Source: an uncultured Alcaligenaceae bacterium (GTDB taxonomy: Bacteria > Pseudomonadota > Gammaproteobacteria > Burkholderiales > Burkholderiaceae_B). From it: a stretch of 64,000 nt of DNA. A model generated the notes under the pieces. It worked only from the letters and a program-made list of their open reading frames with translations, was not told where the DNA came from and ran no database searches. This document shows, in pieces, positions 8,179 through 18,127 of the stretch. Each line of letters opens with the position of its first letter. The stretch's first letter is position 1. The DNA lies in assembly GCA_937952975.1 (NCBI GenBank), contig CALFXX010000022.1, forward strand, positions 118,971 through 182,970, written 5' to 3'. The position numbers and the translations under genes were made by a program.

Positions 8179-9822
8179 CTAATCGGGTAGATTCAGATAA
8201 TGCAAGGCGAGTGTTTTAAAGGCCTCGATGCCTGGGTCTTTGTTTGGTAACTCTTGTGCGATGATTTCGCCCACACTATCGGCCAAAGAGTGGGCGAGTT
8301 TTGCGTCTAAAAACAATAAACGCGAGCGTCTTGCAAGCACGTCTTCGACCGTACGTGCGTATTCATAACGTACGGCAAAGCGAACCATCGCTTCAGTCAG
8401 GCCGCCCCCTAAGGCGCGCTCGGCTCCTGGTAGCTGAGCGACAAAATCTGCTTCATCGCCGTAAGCTTGTAGTCCTGGCGACTCGTACATCGGGTGATCA
8501 ACTTTACGACCGCTTTGTGCACCGACTAACGGTAGGTCGGTTGTGACGCAGGCCTGGTGCTCGGGCAAAAGTTTGGCCTCAACGCAGTGCTTCAACACGT
8601 CTTGTGCCATGGCGCGATAGGTGGTCCATTTTCCGCCCGTGACCGTCACCATCTTGCTTTTGCTGATCAGTACGGTGTGCTCGCGGCTGATGGCTTTGGT
8701 GTTGCCGTGTTCATCTTTTGGCGGCTTCACCAAAGGCCGTAGCCCGACCCAGATACTTTTTATATCTGCGCGTGTGGGCGCGCGCGTCAGGTAACGAGCC
8801 GACTCTCGCAAAATAAATTCGAGTTCTTCTGCATAGGGGTCAGGCTCGCGGCTTAAATCGTGGCGTGGCGTATCCGTGGTGCCGATGATGACTTTGCCTA
8901 GCCATGGCACTGCAAACAGTACGCGTCCATCTGAGGTGTGCGGCACAATGATTGCATGCTCGCCTGCTAAAAACTCACGATCAACCACGACGTGTACACC
9001 TTGGCTTGGTGCGACCATATCGATACTTTGGGCCCCTGCAGCGGCCTCATCTTTTGCGCGTAGTGAATCGACCCAAACCCCTGCCGCATTGACGACGCAG
9101 GTGGCTTTGATTGGATAGGTTTGTTGCGTGTCTTGGTCTTGTGCCAGCAAACCGGTGATTTGACCCTTCTCGTGAGTGAGTTCGAGCGCACTGCAATAGT
9201 TAACCAGTAAGGCACCGCGTTGCGCACTTGTGCGTGCCAGAGCGAGTGCGAGGCGCGCATCGTCAAATTGACCATCCCAATACTTGACCGAACCCTTCAA
9301 GCCCACAGTGTGTAGATTTGGTACGTGTTTGAGAGTCTCTTTCGCACCCCAAAAGCGAGTGCGCCCCAAGCTGCGCCGTCCTGAGAGCGCGTCATATAAA
9401 AGCAAACCAATGCCGTAGAACGGGAGTTCCCAAAACTTGTAGCAAGGCAAAACAAAAGCAAGCGGTTGCGCCAGGTGCGCAGCGTTGTGCAATAAGGTTG
9501 TGCGTTCGTGCAAGGCTTCGTAGACGAGCGACACGTTACCTTGGGCAAGATAGCGTACACCCCCGTGTACCAACTTTGTTGATCGTGATGAGGTCCCTTT
9601 TGCAAAGTCAGTCGCGTCGATCAGTACGACTGAGTAGCCGCGCGAGGCAGCATCAAGCGCTAAGCCCAACCCCGTGGCACCGCCTCCGATAATGGCAAGG
9701 TCGTAGGTTTTGTCTTCAGCTAGACGGGCAAGTAACTGATCCCGCTCGGTACGAAGTGGCGGTTGCTGCGCTTGCTCGGTGCCCAGAGGGATCTGTGCTC
9801 TTTGCTGTGTTTGCTGTGTCAT
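8179..9822 (-). CDS. glpD: Aerobic glycerol-3-phosphate dehydrogenase GlpD
   Basis: A 547-residue FAD enzyme that oxidises sn-glycerol 3-phosphate to dihydroxyacetone phosphate at the inner membrane and feeds electrons to quinone. The FAD fold is AIIGGGATGLGLALDAASRG near residue 46; family signatures TKLVHGGVRYL and GGKWTTYR follow, and the C-terminal helical domain is complete. The ATG at 9822 overlaps the glpK stop by one base (TGATG); a GTG three bases earlier (9825) is also possible. Its position directly behind glpK makes a two-gene glycerol operon (glpKD), divergent from the ugp uptake genes. Confidence 0.95.
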   Translation of the reverse strand: MTQQTQQRAQIPLGTEQAQQPPLRTERDQLLARLAEDKTYDLAIIGGGATGLGLALDAASRGYSVVLIDATDFAKGTSSRSTKLVHGGVRYLAQGNVSLVYEALHERTTLLHNAAHLAQPLAFVLPCYKFWELPFYGIGLLLYDALSGRRSLGRTRFWGAKETLKHVPNLHTVGLKGSVKYWDGQFDDARLALALARTSAQRGALLVNYCSALELTHEKGQITGLLAQDQDTQQTYPIKATCVVNAAGVWVDSLRAKDEAAAGAQSIDMVAPSQGVHVVVDREFLAGEHAIIVPHTSDGRVLFAVPWLGKVIIGTTDTPRHDLSREPDPYAEELEFILRESARYLTRAPTRADIKSIWVGLRPLVKPPKDEHGNTKAISREHTVLISKSKMVTVTGGKWTTYRAMAQDVLKHCVEAKLLPEHQACVTTDLPLVGAQSGRKVDHPMYESPGLQAYGDEADFVAQLPGAERALGGGLTEAMVRFAVRYEYARTVEDVLARRSRLLFLDAKLAHSLADSVGEIIAQELPNKDPGIEAFKTLALHYLNLPD

Positions 9823-11384
9823 CACGTTGCCCAGCCTTTTGAACGCTCAAGTGCCTGATGCCATCTTGCTAATTTGGCTTGACGGTCAGCCAGTGAAATG
9901 CTTGGTTCAAACCTGCGGTCAATCGACCACTGCGTGGCGATCTCTTGAGTGCTTGACCACAAGCCAATTGCAAGGCCTGCCAAGTAGGCGGCACCGAGTG
10001 CTGTGGTTTCGGTGATCTTTGGACGCACAACCGGCACTCCAAGAAGATCTGCCTGTATTTGCATGAGCAAATTGTTTTTTGAGGCGCCGCCATCAACCCG
10101 AAGTTCTGCCAGTGCAATGCCCGAGTCTTTGGCCATTGCATCAAATACATCCGCCACCTGAAGGGCGATCGCTTCAAGCGCTGCGCGTGCGATATGGGCT
10201 TTAGTCGTGCCTCGGGTCATCCCAATCAGCGTGCCCCGGGCGTTGCCGTCCCAGATGGGGGCGCCCAAACCGGTAAACGCGGGGACCAGATAGGTGTCAG
10301 CCACATCGGGAACGCTGGCCGCTAAGGCTTCAACCTCTTGAGCTGAAGAAATAATATTTAAACCGTCGCGTAACCACTGAATCGTGGCGCCGCCCATAAA
10401 GACGGAAGCTTCCAGGCAGTAGGTGGTAGCCAGCGCCGACGCGTGTTTACCGCTTTCTGCTTGAACGACGCGAGAGGGCTGCTCTGGTACGAGTGGCTGT
10501 GCCGAGCTTTCGGCGCGTTGCCAGCCAATTGTCGTGAGCAATTTATTTTGACTGGCGACCGGTTGATGTCCGGTGTTGAGCAGCATGAAGCAGCCGGTGC
10601 CATAGGTGTTTTTGGCCATGCCCGGCTCAAAACAGGCCTGCCCGAAGGTTGCGGCTTGTTGATCGCCGATCATGGATGCGATTGGGATCGCACGGCCAAA
10701 CAAGGTTGGATCGGTTTGCCCCACGACGCCTGAACTAGGCACGACCTTGGGCAAGAGCGAGCGGGGGATGTTGAACAAAGCCAGCAGTTCATCATCCCAA
10801 GCAAGGGTATGTAAATTAAAGAGTAGCGTGCGTGAGGCATTGCTTGGATCTGTGATGTGTGCCCGGCCTTTGGTCAGGTTCCAGACCAACCAACTGTCGA
10901 TCGTGCCAAAAGCAAGTTCGCCGCGTTCGGCTCGGGCGCGAGCCCCTGGGATGTTTTCAAGAAGCCAAGCCAGTTTGGTACCTGAAAAATAAGAATCTAA
11001 GACTAGACCGGTTTTTTCTTGTATCAGCGCCTGATGGCCTTGCTGTCGCAACGTGTTGCAGTGCTCAACTGTGCGGCGGTCTTGCCAGACAATCGCATTG
11101 GCTAAAGGCTGCCCCGTGTGGCGATCCCACAAAACAGTGGTTTCGCGTTGGTTGGTGATAGCAATTGCCGCAACCGATTGCCCAGAGCCGGCCTCGGTCA
11201 GCACCTGTTTGATCACCTGCAATTGCGTTTGCCAGATTTCAAGGGGATCGTGCTCTACCCAGCCGGGTTGAGGAAATAGCTGTTTGAACTCGAGTTGAGC
11301 GGTGTGCACGGCATGGCCTAGCGCATTAAATAAAATGGCACGAGAGCTGGTGGTGCCTTGGTCGAGTGCAAGAATATGAATCAT
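9822..11384 (-). CDS. glpK: Glycerol kinase GlpK
   Basis: A 520-residue sugar-kinase-superfamily protein that phosphorylates glycerol to sn-glycerol 3-phosphate with ATP in the cytoplasm. Diagnostic segments are [14 protein letters not shown] at the N-terminus, [13 protein letters not shown] near residue 79, [14 protein letters not shown] near residue 160 and the C-terminal [17 protein letters not shown]. It is slightly longer than the common 500 residues because of an insert of roughly 20 residues ([16 protein letters not shown] region) after the LLTTIGWQ stretch. First gene of glpKD; transcription starts in the shared region 11385-11721. Confidence 0.95.
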   Translation of the reverse strand: MIHILALDQGTTSSRAILFNALGHAVHTAQLEFKQLFPQPGWVEHDPLEIWQTQLQVIKQVLTEAGSGQSVAAIAITNQRETTVLWDRHTGQPLANAIVWQDRRTVEHCNTLRQQGHQALIQEKTGLVLDSYFSGTKLAWLLENIPGARARAERGELAFGTIDSWLVWNLTKGRAHITDPSNASRTLLFNLHTLAWDDELLALFNIPRSLLPKVVPSSGVVGQTDPTLFGRAIPIASMIGDQQAATFGQACFEPGMAKNTYGTGCFMLLNTGHQPVASQNKLLTTIGWQRAESSAQPLVPEQPSRVVQAESGKHASALATTYCLEASVFMGGATIQWLRDGLNIISSAQEVEALAASVPDVADTYLVPAFTGLGAPIWDGNARGTLIGMTRGTTKAHIARAALEAIALQVADVFDAMAKDSGIALAELRVDGGASKNNLLMQIQADLLGVPVVRPKITETTALGAAYLAGLAIGLWSSTQEIATQWSIDRRFEPSISLADRQAKLARWHQALERSKGWAT

Positions 11385-11721
11385 CGTAGGTGACCAACGT
11401 GGCTAAGAATAATTATGCTTTGGTTTTGTGTGGTGACTATCTACAGCGTCTTGTGTCAGTTTATTTGGCCTCTTAGACATCATAAACGTGCTTGGGGCGC
11501 AGCGCCTGTTCAGCAGCGTGGTTTCGTGTTGAGGGTGTTGACCCCTTTAGTTGATCCCTTCAGTATTTAAGTTTTTTGAAGAAGGCCGGTGCTACAAAGT
11601 GCTTTGTTAGTGGCGAAACTGGCTGAAACCAGGCAACCAATAGCCTTGAGTTGCGGTTAACATGAACTGTCACAATACAGCGTTAACCTCACAGTTCGTT
11701 GCATAACATCAGAGAGACGAT
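11385..11721. promoter_or_regulatory. Divergent glpK / ugpB intergenic region
   Basis: A 337-base stretch without a gene between the starts of glpK (minus) and ugpB (plus); it must hold both promoters. Close to ugpB lie ordered sequence elements: GGTTAAC at 11655-11661 and its inverse GTTAACC at 11682-11688, and AACTGT at 11665-11670 with its inverse ACAGTT at 11691-11696. CTGTCAC at 11667-11673 equals one half of the PhoB box consensus as known from Escherichia coli ugp, but the neighbouring half-sites are poor. I could not place convincing -35/-10 pairs. The rest shows no structure I can name. Confidence 0.6.
11655..11696. promoter_or_regulatory. Interleaved inverted repeats upstream of ugpB, candidate operator
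   Basis: Two overlapping dyads share a region 25-67 bases before the ugpB start: GGTTAAC/GTTAACC and AACTGT/ACAGTT, each pair with about 20 bases between arms. Read as direct units this is GTTAAC repeated after 26 bases. The placement fits an operator for a glycerol-3-phosphate or phosphate-starvation regulator; which one is inference only. Confidence 0.4.
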
Positions 11722-13041
11722 ATGAAATTTAAACATTCTTTCGCTGCGGTCTTGTCGGCGTTGGCACTGGGTGCATCGGCCCTGAGCCCGGCTCAGGCAC
11801 AAACTGAGATTCAATGGTGGCACGCCATGAGCGGCGCCCTAGGCGAATGGGTCAATGATCTTGCTAAAGACTTTAACGCTAGCCAACAAAACTACAAGGT
11901 GGTGCCCGTGTTCAAAGGCACCTACGACGAGGCGATGACTGCGGCGGTCGCCGCTTTCCGGGCTGGTAACGCACCTCATATCTTGCAAGTGTTTGAAGTT
12001 GGTACCGCGACCATGATGGCCAGCAAAGGCGCGATCGTGCCTGTTGGTGAAGTGATGAGCAAGGCAGGTGTGAAATTTGACCCTGCAGCCTACGTGCCTG
12101 CGGTAGCCGGTTACTACACCGCGCCTAATGGTCAGATGTTGAGCTTTCCGTTCAATAGTTCAACGACAGTATTTTGGTACAACAAAGATGCCTTTAAAGC
12201 GGCGGGTCTTGATCCAGAAAAACCACCACTGACCTGGCCCGAGGTCATCGCCGCAGCCAAAAAGCTCAAAGAGTCAGGCCACACGTGTCCCTATACAACC
12301 AGTTGGATCAGCTGGACTCAACTTGAAAGCTTTAGCGCCTGGCACAACACAGAATTTGCGACCCAGGGCAATGGCATGAAGGGTAATGACGCACGGCTTA
12401 CGGTAAATGGCCCGCTGCAGACGCGGCATATCCAGAACCTGGCCGACATGGCGAAAGATGGCTTGTTTGTATACAAAGGTCGTGCCAATGCGGCTGACCC
12501 AGTTTTTGTTGCTGGCGAGTGCGCCATGACGACGGGATCTTCTGCGTTATATGGCAACGTCAAGCGCAACGCCAAATTTGCCTTTGGCACCTCAACCTTA
12601 CCGTACTACTCTGACGTCAGCGGTGCCCCGCAAAATACTGTCATCGGCGGCGCGAGCTTGTGGGTGATGGCGGGACGCAAAGCCGACGAGTACAAAGGGG
12701 TCGCGCAGTTTTTTGAGTTTTTGTCGCGTCCAGAAGAAGCTGCTAAAAGTCATCAGCGTACTGGCTACTTGCCGCTGACGATTGCTTCGTTTGAGCTCAC
12801 CGAAAAATCGGGATTTTACAAAGAAAATCCAGGTACCGATATTTCTGTGACGCAGATGATTCGTAAAACCACAGATAATTCACGTGGGATTCGTTTAGGT
12901 AATTTCGTTCAGATCAGAACTGTGATTGATGAAGAGCTCGAACAAGTTTGGGCTGGCAAAAAAACCACCAAAGACGCGCTCGACACGATCGTGAAACGTG
13001 GTAACGAGTTGCTTGAACGTTTTGAAAAAGCGAATCGTTAA
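11722..13041 (+). CDS. ugpB: sn-Glycerol-3-phosphate ABC transporter, periplasmic binding protein UgpB
   Basis: A 439-residue extracellular solute-binding protein (family 1). It has a signal peptide with cleavage near AQA-Q. The mature start IQWWHAMSGALGEWVNDLAKDFN is typical of UgpB, where the Trp-Trp-His segment belongs to the ligand pocket, and later PFNSSTTVFWYNKD, YTTSWISWTQLESFSAWHN and GGASLWVM match the family through to the C-terminus. A GAGA site lies before the ATG. It binds G3P or glycerophosphodiesters in the periplasm and hands them to UgpA/E. First gene of ugpBAEC; the adjacent divergent glpKD supplies catabolism. Confidence 0.95.
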   Translation: MKFKHSFAAVLSALALGASALSPAQAQTEIQWWHAMSGALGEWVNDLAKDFNASQQNYKVVPVFKGTYDEAMTAAVAAFRAGNAPHILQVFEVGTATMMASKGAIVPVGEVMSKAGVKFDPAAYVPAVAGYYTAPNGQMLSFPFNSSTTVFWYNKDAFKAAGLDPEKPPLTWPEVIAAAKKLKESGHTCPYTTSWISWTQLESFSAWHNTEFATQGNGMKGNDARLTVNGPLQTRHIQNLADMAKDGLFVYKGRANAADPVFVAGECAMTTGSSALYGNVKRNAKFAFGTSTLPYYSDVSGAPQNTVIGGASLWVMAGRKADEYKGVAQFFEFLSRPEEAAKSHQRTGYLPLTIASFELTEKSGFYKENPGTDISVTQMIRKTTDNSRGIRLGNFVQIRTVIDEELEQVWAGKKTTKDALDTIVKRGNELLERFEKANR

Positions 13042-13052
13042 ATGAGCTGAAG

Positions 13053-13080
13053 GCGATGGGGTCGTAAGCGGCACCATCGC
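13053..13080 (+). other. Intercistronic hairpin between ugpB and ugpA
   Basis: A seven-base perfect stem (GCGATGG at 13053-13059, CCATCGC at 13074-13080) with a 14-base loop lies in the 130-base gap after the binding-protein gene. There is no T-run. Such hairpins commonly protect the upstream message and keep the binding protein in excess over the permease; that role is inferred here. Confidence 0.4.
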
Positions 13081-13171
13081 TACGATCTCGCTGCGACGGG
13101 AATTGTGTGAGGCGCCGTTCAGCGGGGCGATCACAGACAGTCGTGCATGCACAACCCGCGATTTCGAGGTT

Positions 13172-14056
13172 ATGGAAAAAAAAGTTCGTTTTAAATCACG
13201 TTGGTTGCCTTGGGTGCTGATTGCACCTCAATTGGCGATTGTGTTGGTTTTTTTCTTTTGGCCAGCGGGGCAGGCGCTTTATCAAAGCGTGCTTGAAGAG
13301 GATGCCTTTGGCATGTCGCGCCAGTTTGTAGGCATGCAGAACTTTTCACGTTTATTCAATGATTCTCTTTATCTTGAATCGTTTCAAACCACGGCGTTAT
13401 TTTCGGTCTTGGTCGCGGTCTGTGGCTTAACGCTAGCACTTTTGCTTGCGGTCATGGCAGATCGCGTCTGGCGCGCTGCCAACATTTACAAAACATTATT
13501 GATTTGGCCCTACGCCGTCGCGCCCGCCGTAGCAGGTGTATTGTGGGTATTTATGTTTGCCTCGCCCATGGGGGTGATCGCCTTTGCGCTGCGTTGGCTC
13601 GGGTTGAACTGGAACCATCTGCTTGATAGTCGTGATGCGATGACTCTCATCGTGGTGGCGGCCGTGTGGAAACAAATTTCATATAACTTCTTATTTTTCT
13701 TAGCAGGGCTGCAGTCAATTCCCAAGTCGCTGCTTGAAGCCGCTGCGATTGACGGAGCGACACCGTGGCATCGCTTTCGTACGATCGTCTTCCCATTGTT
13801 GTCACCGACGACATTTTTTTTGCTGGTGATTAACGTCGTCTATGCGTTCTTTGATACCTTTGCCATTATTGATGCGACGACCCATGGTGGCCCGGGCAAG
13901 GCGACCTCGATCCTGGTATACAAGGTGTACTACGATGGCTTTAAGGCAATGGATATGGGTAGCTCGGCCGCGCAGTCGGTGATTTTGATGTTCATCGTGG
14001 TGTGCCTGACGGTGGTGCAGTTTCGCTTCATCGAGCGCAAGGTGCAATATGCTTAA
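13172..14056 (+). CDS. ugpA: sn-Glycerol-3-phosphate ABC transporter permease UgpA
   Basis: A 294-residue inner-membrane permease with about six helices and the EAA motif [22 protein letters not shown] near residue 190, where the ATPase UgpC docks. The ATG at 13172 gives [20 protein letters not shown] and a length matching known UgpA; an upstream frame to 13103 adds a poor-looking leader. A GAGG lies just before the ATG but with unusually short spacing. Second gene of the ugp operon, 15 bases before ugpE. Confidence 0.93.
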   Translation: MEKKVRFKSRWLPWVLIAPQLAIVLVFFFWPAGQALYQSVLEEDAFGMSRQFVGMQNFSRLFNDSLYLESFQTTALFSVLVAVCGLTLALLLAVMADRVWRAANIYKTLLIWPYAVAPAVAGVLWVFMFASPMGVIAFALRWLGLNWNHLLDSRDAMTLIVVAAVWKQISYNFLFFLAGLQSIPKSLLEAAAIDGATPWHRFRTIVFPLLSPTTFFLLVINVVYAFFDTFAIIDATTHGGPGKATSILVYKVYYDGFKAMDMGSSAAQSVILMFIVVCLTVVQFRFIERKVQYA

Positions 14057-14071
14057 GCCGGTTGAGATATC

Positions 14072-14926
14072 GTGATTGAAAGGCGCCCCGCACTAACGGT
14101 CTTATCCCATTTGATATTGATTCTGGGCGTGTTGATCGTGGCGTTTCCAGTGTATGTGACGATCGTGGCCTCGACCCAGACAACGGCGCAAATTACACAA
14201 GCCATCCCGATGTCTCTGGTGCCTGGCGAGCACATTCTTGAAACCTATCGTCTCGCCCTGTTTGGAGGTGAAACCGAGTCGGGGGGGCGCATCGCGCCCG
14301 CGTGGCCAATGATGTGGGTGAGCTTAGTCACGGCGCTGCTCATCAGTGTCGGCAAAATCGCAATTTCGATGCTCTCGGCTTTTGCGATCGTCTACTTTAG
14401 ATTTCCATTTCGCGGCCTGGTGTTCTGGATGATCTTTATTACCTTGATGTTGCCAGTCGAGGTGCGTATCGGTCCAACCTACGAGGTGGTATCCAATTTA
14501 GGGATGTTGAACTCGTACGCTGGCTTGACCGTCCCCTTGATTGCCTCGGCTACCGCTACGTTTCTCTTTAGACAATTCTTTTTGACCGTCCCTGATGAGT
14601 TGGTTGAGGCCGCGCGCATGGATGGTGCAGGGCCCATGCGTTTTTTTTGGGACGTGTTGTTTCCTCTGTCGCGTACCAGTATCGCGGCGCTCTTTGTGAT
14701 TCAATTTATTTACGGTTGGAATCAATACCTGTGGCCCTTGTTGGTGACGACAGATGAAACGATGTATCCAGTGGTGATGGGGATTAGGCGTCTCATTTCA
14801 GGCGATGCCTACACCGAATGGAACGTTGTCATGGCGACGGCGATGCTGGCCATGTTGCCGCCAGCCTTGATCGTGGTGTTGATGCAGAAGTGGTTTGTCA
14901 AAGGTTTGGTAGATTCTGAAAAATAA
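14072..14926 (+). CDS. ugpE: sn-Glycerol-3-phosphate ABC transporter permease UgpE
   Basis: A 284-residue permease, partner of UgpA. It starts with GTG; the resulting [20 protein letters not shown] aligns with UgpE proteins, which supports this start. About six membrane helices are visible and the EAA loop reads [21 protein letters not shown] near residue 173. It forms the inner-membrane channel together with UgpA. Fourteen bases separate it from ugpC, in the same operon. Confidence 0.94.
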   Translation: MIERRPALTVLSHLILILGVLIVAFPVYVTIVASTQTTAQITQAIPMSLVPGEHILETYRLALFGGETESGGRIAPAWPMMWVSLVTALLISVGKIAISMLSAFAIVYFRFPFRGLVFWMIFITLMLPVEVRIGPTYEVVSNLGMLNSYAGLTVPLIASATATFLFRQFFLTVPDELVEAARMDGAGPMRFFWDVLFPLSRTSIAALFVIQFIYGWNQYLWPLLVTTDETMYPVVMGIRRLISGDAYTEWNVVMATAMLAMLPPALIVVLMQKWFVKGLVDSEK

Positions 14927-14939
14927 AGCGTATACAGAC

Positions 14940-15944
14940 ATGGCCGCAATCTCTTTAAAAAATATCGTCAAGCGCTACGGCGCCGGTAAAGCTGCGGTGC
15001 AAGTGATACACGACGTGTCAGCCGAGATCGGTGACGGCGAGTTCGTTGTGATCGTTGGCCCCTCAGGCTGTGGTAAGTCAACGCTGCTGCGCATGGTGGC
15101 GGGGCTTGAAGAGATCACGTCTGGCACAATTTCAATCGGTGCGCGTGTGGTCAATGATCTTGAGCCGGCCGAGCGCGATATTGCGATGGTGTTTCAAAAT
15201 TATGCGCTGTACCCTCACATGACGGTCTTTGACAACATGGCGTACGGATTAAAAATCGCGCGCGTGCCCAAAGACGAAATCAAGTCCCGTGTCGAAAAGG
15301 CTGCGGGTATTCTTGAATTGATGCCCTTCTTAGATCGCAAGCCGCGCGCACTGTCCGGCGGACAGCGTCAACGTGTGGCGATGGGCCGCGCTATCGTGCG
15401 TCAGCCACAGGTGTTTTTGTTTGACGAACCGTTATCCAATCTCGATGCAAAATTGCGTGCTCAGACGCGACTTGAAATTCAAAAGCTGCATCGCGAATTG
15501 GGCATCACCTCTTTGTTTGTGACGCACGATCAAGTCGAAGCGATGACCTTGGCGCAACGCATGTTGGTCATGAACGGCGGTGTGATGGAGCAGTTCGGTA
15601 CCCCAGAAGAGGTTTACAACACGCCCGCAAGTACCTTTGTTGCAAGTTTTATTGGCTCGCCGCCGATGAATTTATTAAAAGCTGCACCGGGCGTAGCGAC
15701 GGGCTCGATTTTGGGGATCAGACCCGAGCATCTTGAGCTTGGGAGCGAGGGTTGGGCCTTGACGGTTGAGGGCATCGAATTACTTGGCGCAGAACGCCTG
15801 TTGTATTGTCGTCTGCAAGGCGAGTCGTTGATTGTTCGTATTCATGAAGAGCAACCGGCGCCGAAAGTGGGTGCCACGGTTTACGCGAAGCCGCGCGCAG
15901 ATCGTCTGCATCGGTTTGATGCGCAAACAGGGTTACGCGTATAA
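14940..15944 (+). CDS. ugpC: sn-Glycerol-3-phosphate ABC transporter ATPase UgpC
   Basis: A 334-residue ATP-binding subunit that powers G3P import. Walker A is GPSGCGKST near residue 40, the Q-loop [13 protein letters not shown] near residue 83, the ABC signature [14 protein letters not shown] near residue 138, Walker [12 protein letters not shown] near residue 160 and the H-loop VTHDQ near residue 194. The C-terminal regulatory OB-type domain (MalK-like) is present but a little shorter than in Escherichia coli UgpC (356 residues). Last gene of ugpBAEC. Confidence 0.95.
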   Translation: MAAISLKNIVKRYGAGKAAVQVIHDVSAEIGDGEFVVIVGPSGCGKSTLLRMVAGLEEITSGTISIGARVVNDLEPAERDIAMVFQNYALYPHMTVFDNMAYGLKIARVPKDEIKSRVEKAAGILELMPFLDRKPRALSGGQRQRVAMGRAIVRQPQVFLFDEPLSNLDAKLRAQTRLEIQKLHRELGITSLFVTHDQVEAMTLAQRMLVMNGGVMEQFGTPEEVYNTPASTFVASFIGSPPMNLLKAAPGVATGSILGIRPEHLELGSEGWALTVEGIELLGAERLLYCRLQGESLIVRIHEEQPAPKVGATVYAKPRADRLHRFDAQTGLRV

Positions 15945-16161
15945 GGGTTTTCTCTAGTGTTCGCAAGGTGTGTGGGCTGCGTGCACTCAGTCTGTGCTGA
16001 ATGCCGCAGGCCAAGCGCATGAATGTCTAGCTTGAGAAGGGATCACTGTGATATCGTGCCCAGACAAAACAAAGGGGTTAAGCTTGTTGTGACTACCCCG
16101 AAACACAAGACGGGATTGAATATACAAACAGCCCCGCACGCACTGAGACAAAACAACTGTG

Positions 16162-17040
16162 ATGCAGACTGATTCATATTTGCCCTTTGATCCAAGGGTT
16201 GAGCCTAAACAAAAATTGCCCGCGGGTACCGTGGATTGCCATTTTCATGTGTTCGAGGATGCTGCTAAATATCCCTACACGGCAAATCGTTCGTACACGC
16301 CAAGCTTGGCCCCTTGGGCTGCGTTTGAAGCAATGAATAATGCGATTGGTGCCGATCGTGCGGTACTGGTGCACCCCTCGGTGTATGGCCATGACCATGC
16401 AACGCTTTATGACACGCTTGCAGCACATCCTGACCGCCTGCGCGCGGTCGGTGTCTTGCCACTTGATGTGTCCGACAAAGAAATTGAAAGACTGCATCAG
16501 GCGGGTACGCGTGGAACACGCCTCAATATTTTATTTGCGGGCGGTGGTCAGTTAAGTGATGCCGAAAGTCTTGCAAAGCGCTTGAAGCCGTTTGGTTGGC
16601 ATATTCAGTTTTTAGTAGACGTCGCGGCTCAGCCAGAGATCCCAGCCTGGGCGGCCAAACTCGGCGTCCCCGTCGTCTTTGATCACTTTGGGCATCCTTC
16701 GAAACCTGATATCAACGATGCGGGTTTTAAGAATATGTGTGCCTTGGTGAAAGAGGGGCTTGCTTGGGTGAAATTGTCTGGTGCTTACCGTGTGGTGGAT
16801 CCTGCTGCAAAGTGGGCAGCGATTCAAGGCTTCGTGGATGCTTTGTTAGCGACCCGAACTGATCGCCTGGTGTGGGGAACCGACTGGCCTCATCCGAATA
16901 TCCCTGCACCAATGCCGAATGATGGCGATATCGCTGATGCAGTCTTTAAGTGGTTACCTGACGCGAGCTTGCGTCAACAAGTTCTCGTTAAAAATCCTGA
17001 AGTGCTCTACGACTTCGCCCCGTTTGTTCAAAAAGCCTAA
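16162..17040 (+). CDS. Amidohydrolase-family metal-dependent hydrolase (LigI-like)
   Basis: A 292-residue TIM-barrel hydrolase. The N-terminal metal site DCHFHVFE appears at about residue 26, a VFDHFGHP segment near residue 173 and the closing Asp in WGTDWPHPNIP near residue 238. This pattern fits the group that includes 2-pyrone-4,6-dicarboxylate lactonase and related lactone/amide hydrolases. A GTG three bases upstream (16159) is an alternative start; no clear ribosome-binding site separates them. It stands 21 bases before a TRAP binding protein, so the imported compound is probably also its pathway substrate. Confidence 0.88.
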   Translation: MQTDSYLPFDPRVEPKQKLPAGTVDCHFHVFEDAAKYPYTANRSYTPSLAPWAAFEAMNNAIGADRAVLVHPSVYGHDHATLYDTLAAHPDRLRAVGVLPLDVSDKEIERLHQAGTRGTRLNILFAGGGQLSDAESLAKRLKPFGWHIQFLVDVAAQPEIPAWAAKLGVPVVFDHFGHPSKPDINDAGFKNMCALVKEGLAWVKLSGAYRVVDPAAKWAAIQGFVDALLATRTDRLVWGTDWPHPNIPAPMPNDGDIADAVFKWLPDASLRQQVLVKNPEVLYDFAPFVQKA

Positions 17041-17061
17041 TCTTTTCGTTTTGGAGATCTT

Positions 17062-18060
17062 ATGAAACGTCGTCACTTGTTCGCGCTTTCGGCCTTAGTT
17101 GCTGCCACCTTAACTTTGGGTACTTCGACACAAGCTTTTGCCCAAAAGACGATTTTGAAACTTGGTTGGACGACACCAGAAAGCCCAACAGATCCCTACT
17201 CGGTTGGTGCGACAGCGTTCAAGAAAGCGGTTGAGGCAAACTCTAAAGGCTCGATTGAGGTGCAGTTGTATCCTAACCGTCAGCTTGGCGAAGAAAAGCA
17301 AGTGATGGAGGCTGTGCGCTTTGGTACGGTCGACATGACCATTATGACGAATGCTGTGATTGCGCAGATTGAGCCTGCTTACCAAGTCAACGATTTACCG
17401 TTCTTGTATTCGAGCGAAGCGCAAGCACGTAAGGCCTTGGACGGCAAGCTGGGTAGCGATTTGTCAGCGCTTTTAGCCAAGAAAAACATGCTTGTCTTGG
17501 GCTACATGGAAGGCGGCTTTCGCCAGATGATCAACAATAAAAAGCCTGTTGGTGTGCCCGCTGATGTAACCGGGGTGAAATATCGTGTCATGCAGAACCC
17601 AATGTACATCGACATGTTCACCTCCTTGGGTGGTGCTGCGGTGCCGATGGCCTGGGGCGAAGTGTTTACCGCTGTGCAGCAAGGCACCATTGATGGCCTA
17701 GAGATTCCGATCGCTGTGATCGATAGTTCAAAAATGTACGAAGTGACGAAATTTTTGTCGATGACCAATCACACGTACTCGGCAATTGCTCTATTGATCT
17801 CAAAGCGCTCAATGGATAAGTTGACCCCTGAACAAAAAACGGCAGTGATCGAAGCCGGTAAGACTGCAACAGCCGAGCAGCGCGCTGCAGCCTTGGTGAA
17901 CGAGAAGGCCTTGATTGATGGCCTCGCGAAAAAAGGCATGATCATTAATCAAGTGGCCGATGTCACGCCTTTTCGCAAATCGGTTCAGTCGATTTACGAT
18001 AAGTCGCGTGCCGCTGTTGGCGATGCGTTGATCAATCAGGCGCTTGACGCGGTGAAGTAA
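17062..18060 (+). CDS. TRAP transporter solute-binding protein DctP
   Basis: A 332-residue DctP-family periplasmic protein with a signal peptide (MKRRHLFALSALVAATLTLG, cleavage near AFA-Q). The family pattern is complete: LGWTTPESPTDPYSVGATAFKKAVE at the N-terminus, VQLYPNRQLGEEKQVMEAV, and the ligand-gate Arg in VKYRVMQNP followed by PMAWGEVFTAVQQGTIDGLE. It captures an organic acid and delivers it to DctQM. A GGAG site precedes the ATG. The downstream terminator-like palindrome suggests it is made in excess over the membrane subunits. Confidence 0.94.
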   Translation: MKRRHLFALSALVAATLTLGTSTQAFAQKTILKLGWTTPESPTDPYSVGATAFKKAVEANSKGSIEVQLYPNRQLGEEKQVMEAVRFGTVDMTIMTNAVIAQIEPAYQVNDLPFLYSSEAQARKALDGKLGSDLSALLAKKNMLVLGYMEGGFRQMINNKKPVGVPADVTGVKYRVMQNPMYIDMFTSLGGAAVPMAWGEVFTAVQQGTIDGLEIPIAVIDSSKMYEVTKFLSMTNHTYSAIALLISKRSMDKLTPEQKTAVIEAGKTATAEQRAAALVNEKALIDGLAKKGMIINQVADVTPFRKSVQSIYDKSRAAVGDALINQALDAVK

Positions 18061-18071
18061 GGTGTTTAAGA

Positions 18072-18095
18072 AAGGCGCTCAATTGAGCGCCTTTT
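18072..18095 (+). terminator. Intrinsic terminator/attenuator between dctP and dctQ
   Basis: An 11-base arm (AAGGCGCTCAA) is followed directly by its reverse complement and then a short T-run (CTTTTG). As RNA it folds into a GC-rich hairpin with a small loop and U tail. Its position inside the TRAP operon suggests partial termination after the binding-protein gene. Confidence 0.7.
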
Positions 18096-18127
18096 GATAG
18101 TTGTATTTTTTTGAATGGAAAATTAGT

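Noticed and set aside
13103..13171. Longer start for ugpA
   Set aside because: Adds 23 residues without resemblance to the family and lies in the hairpin-bearing gap after ugpB.
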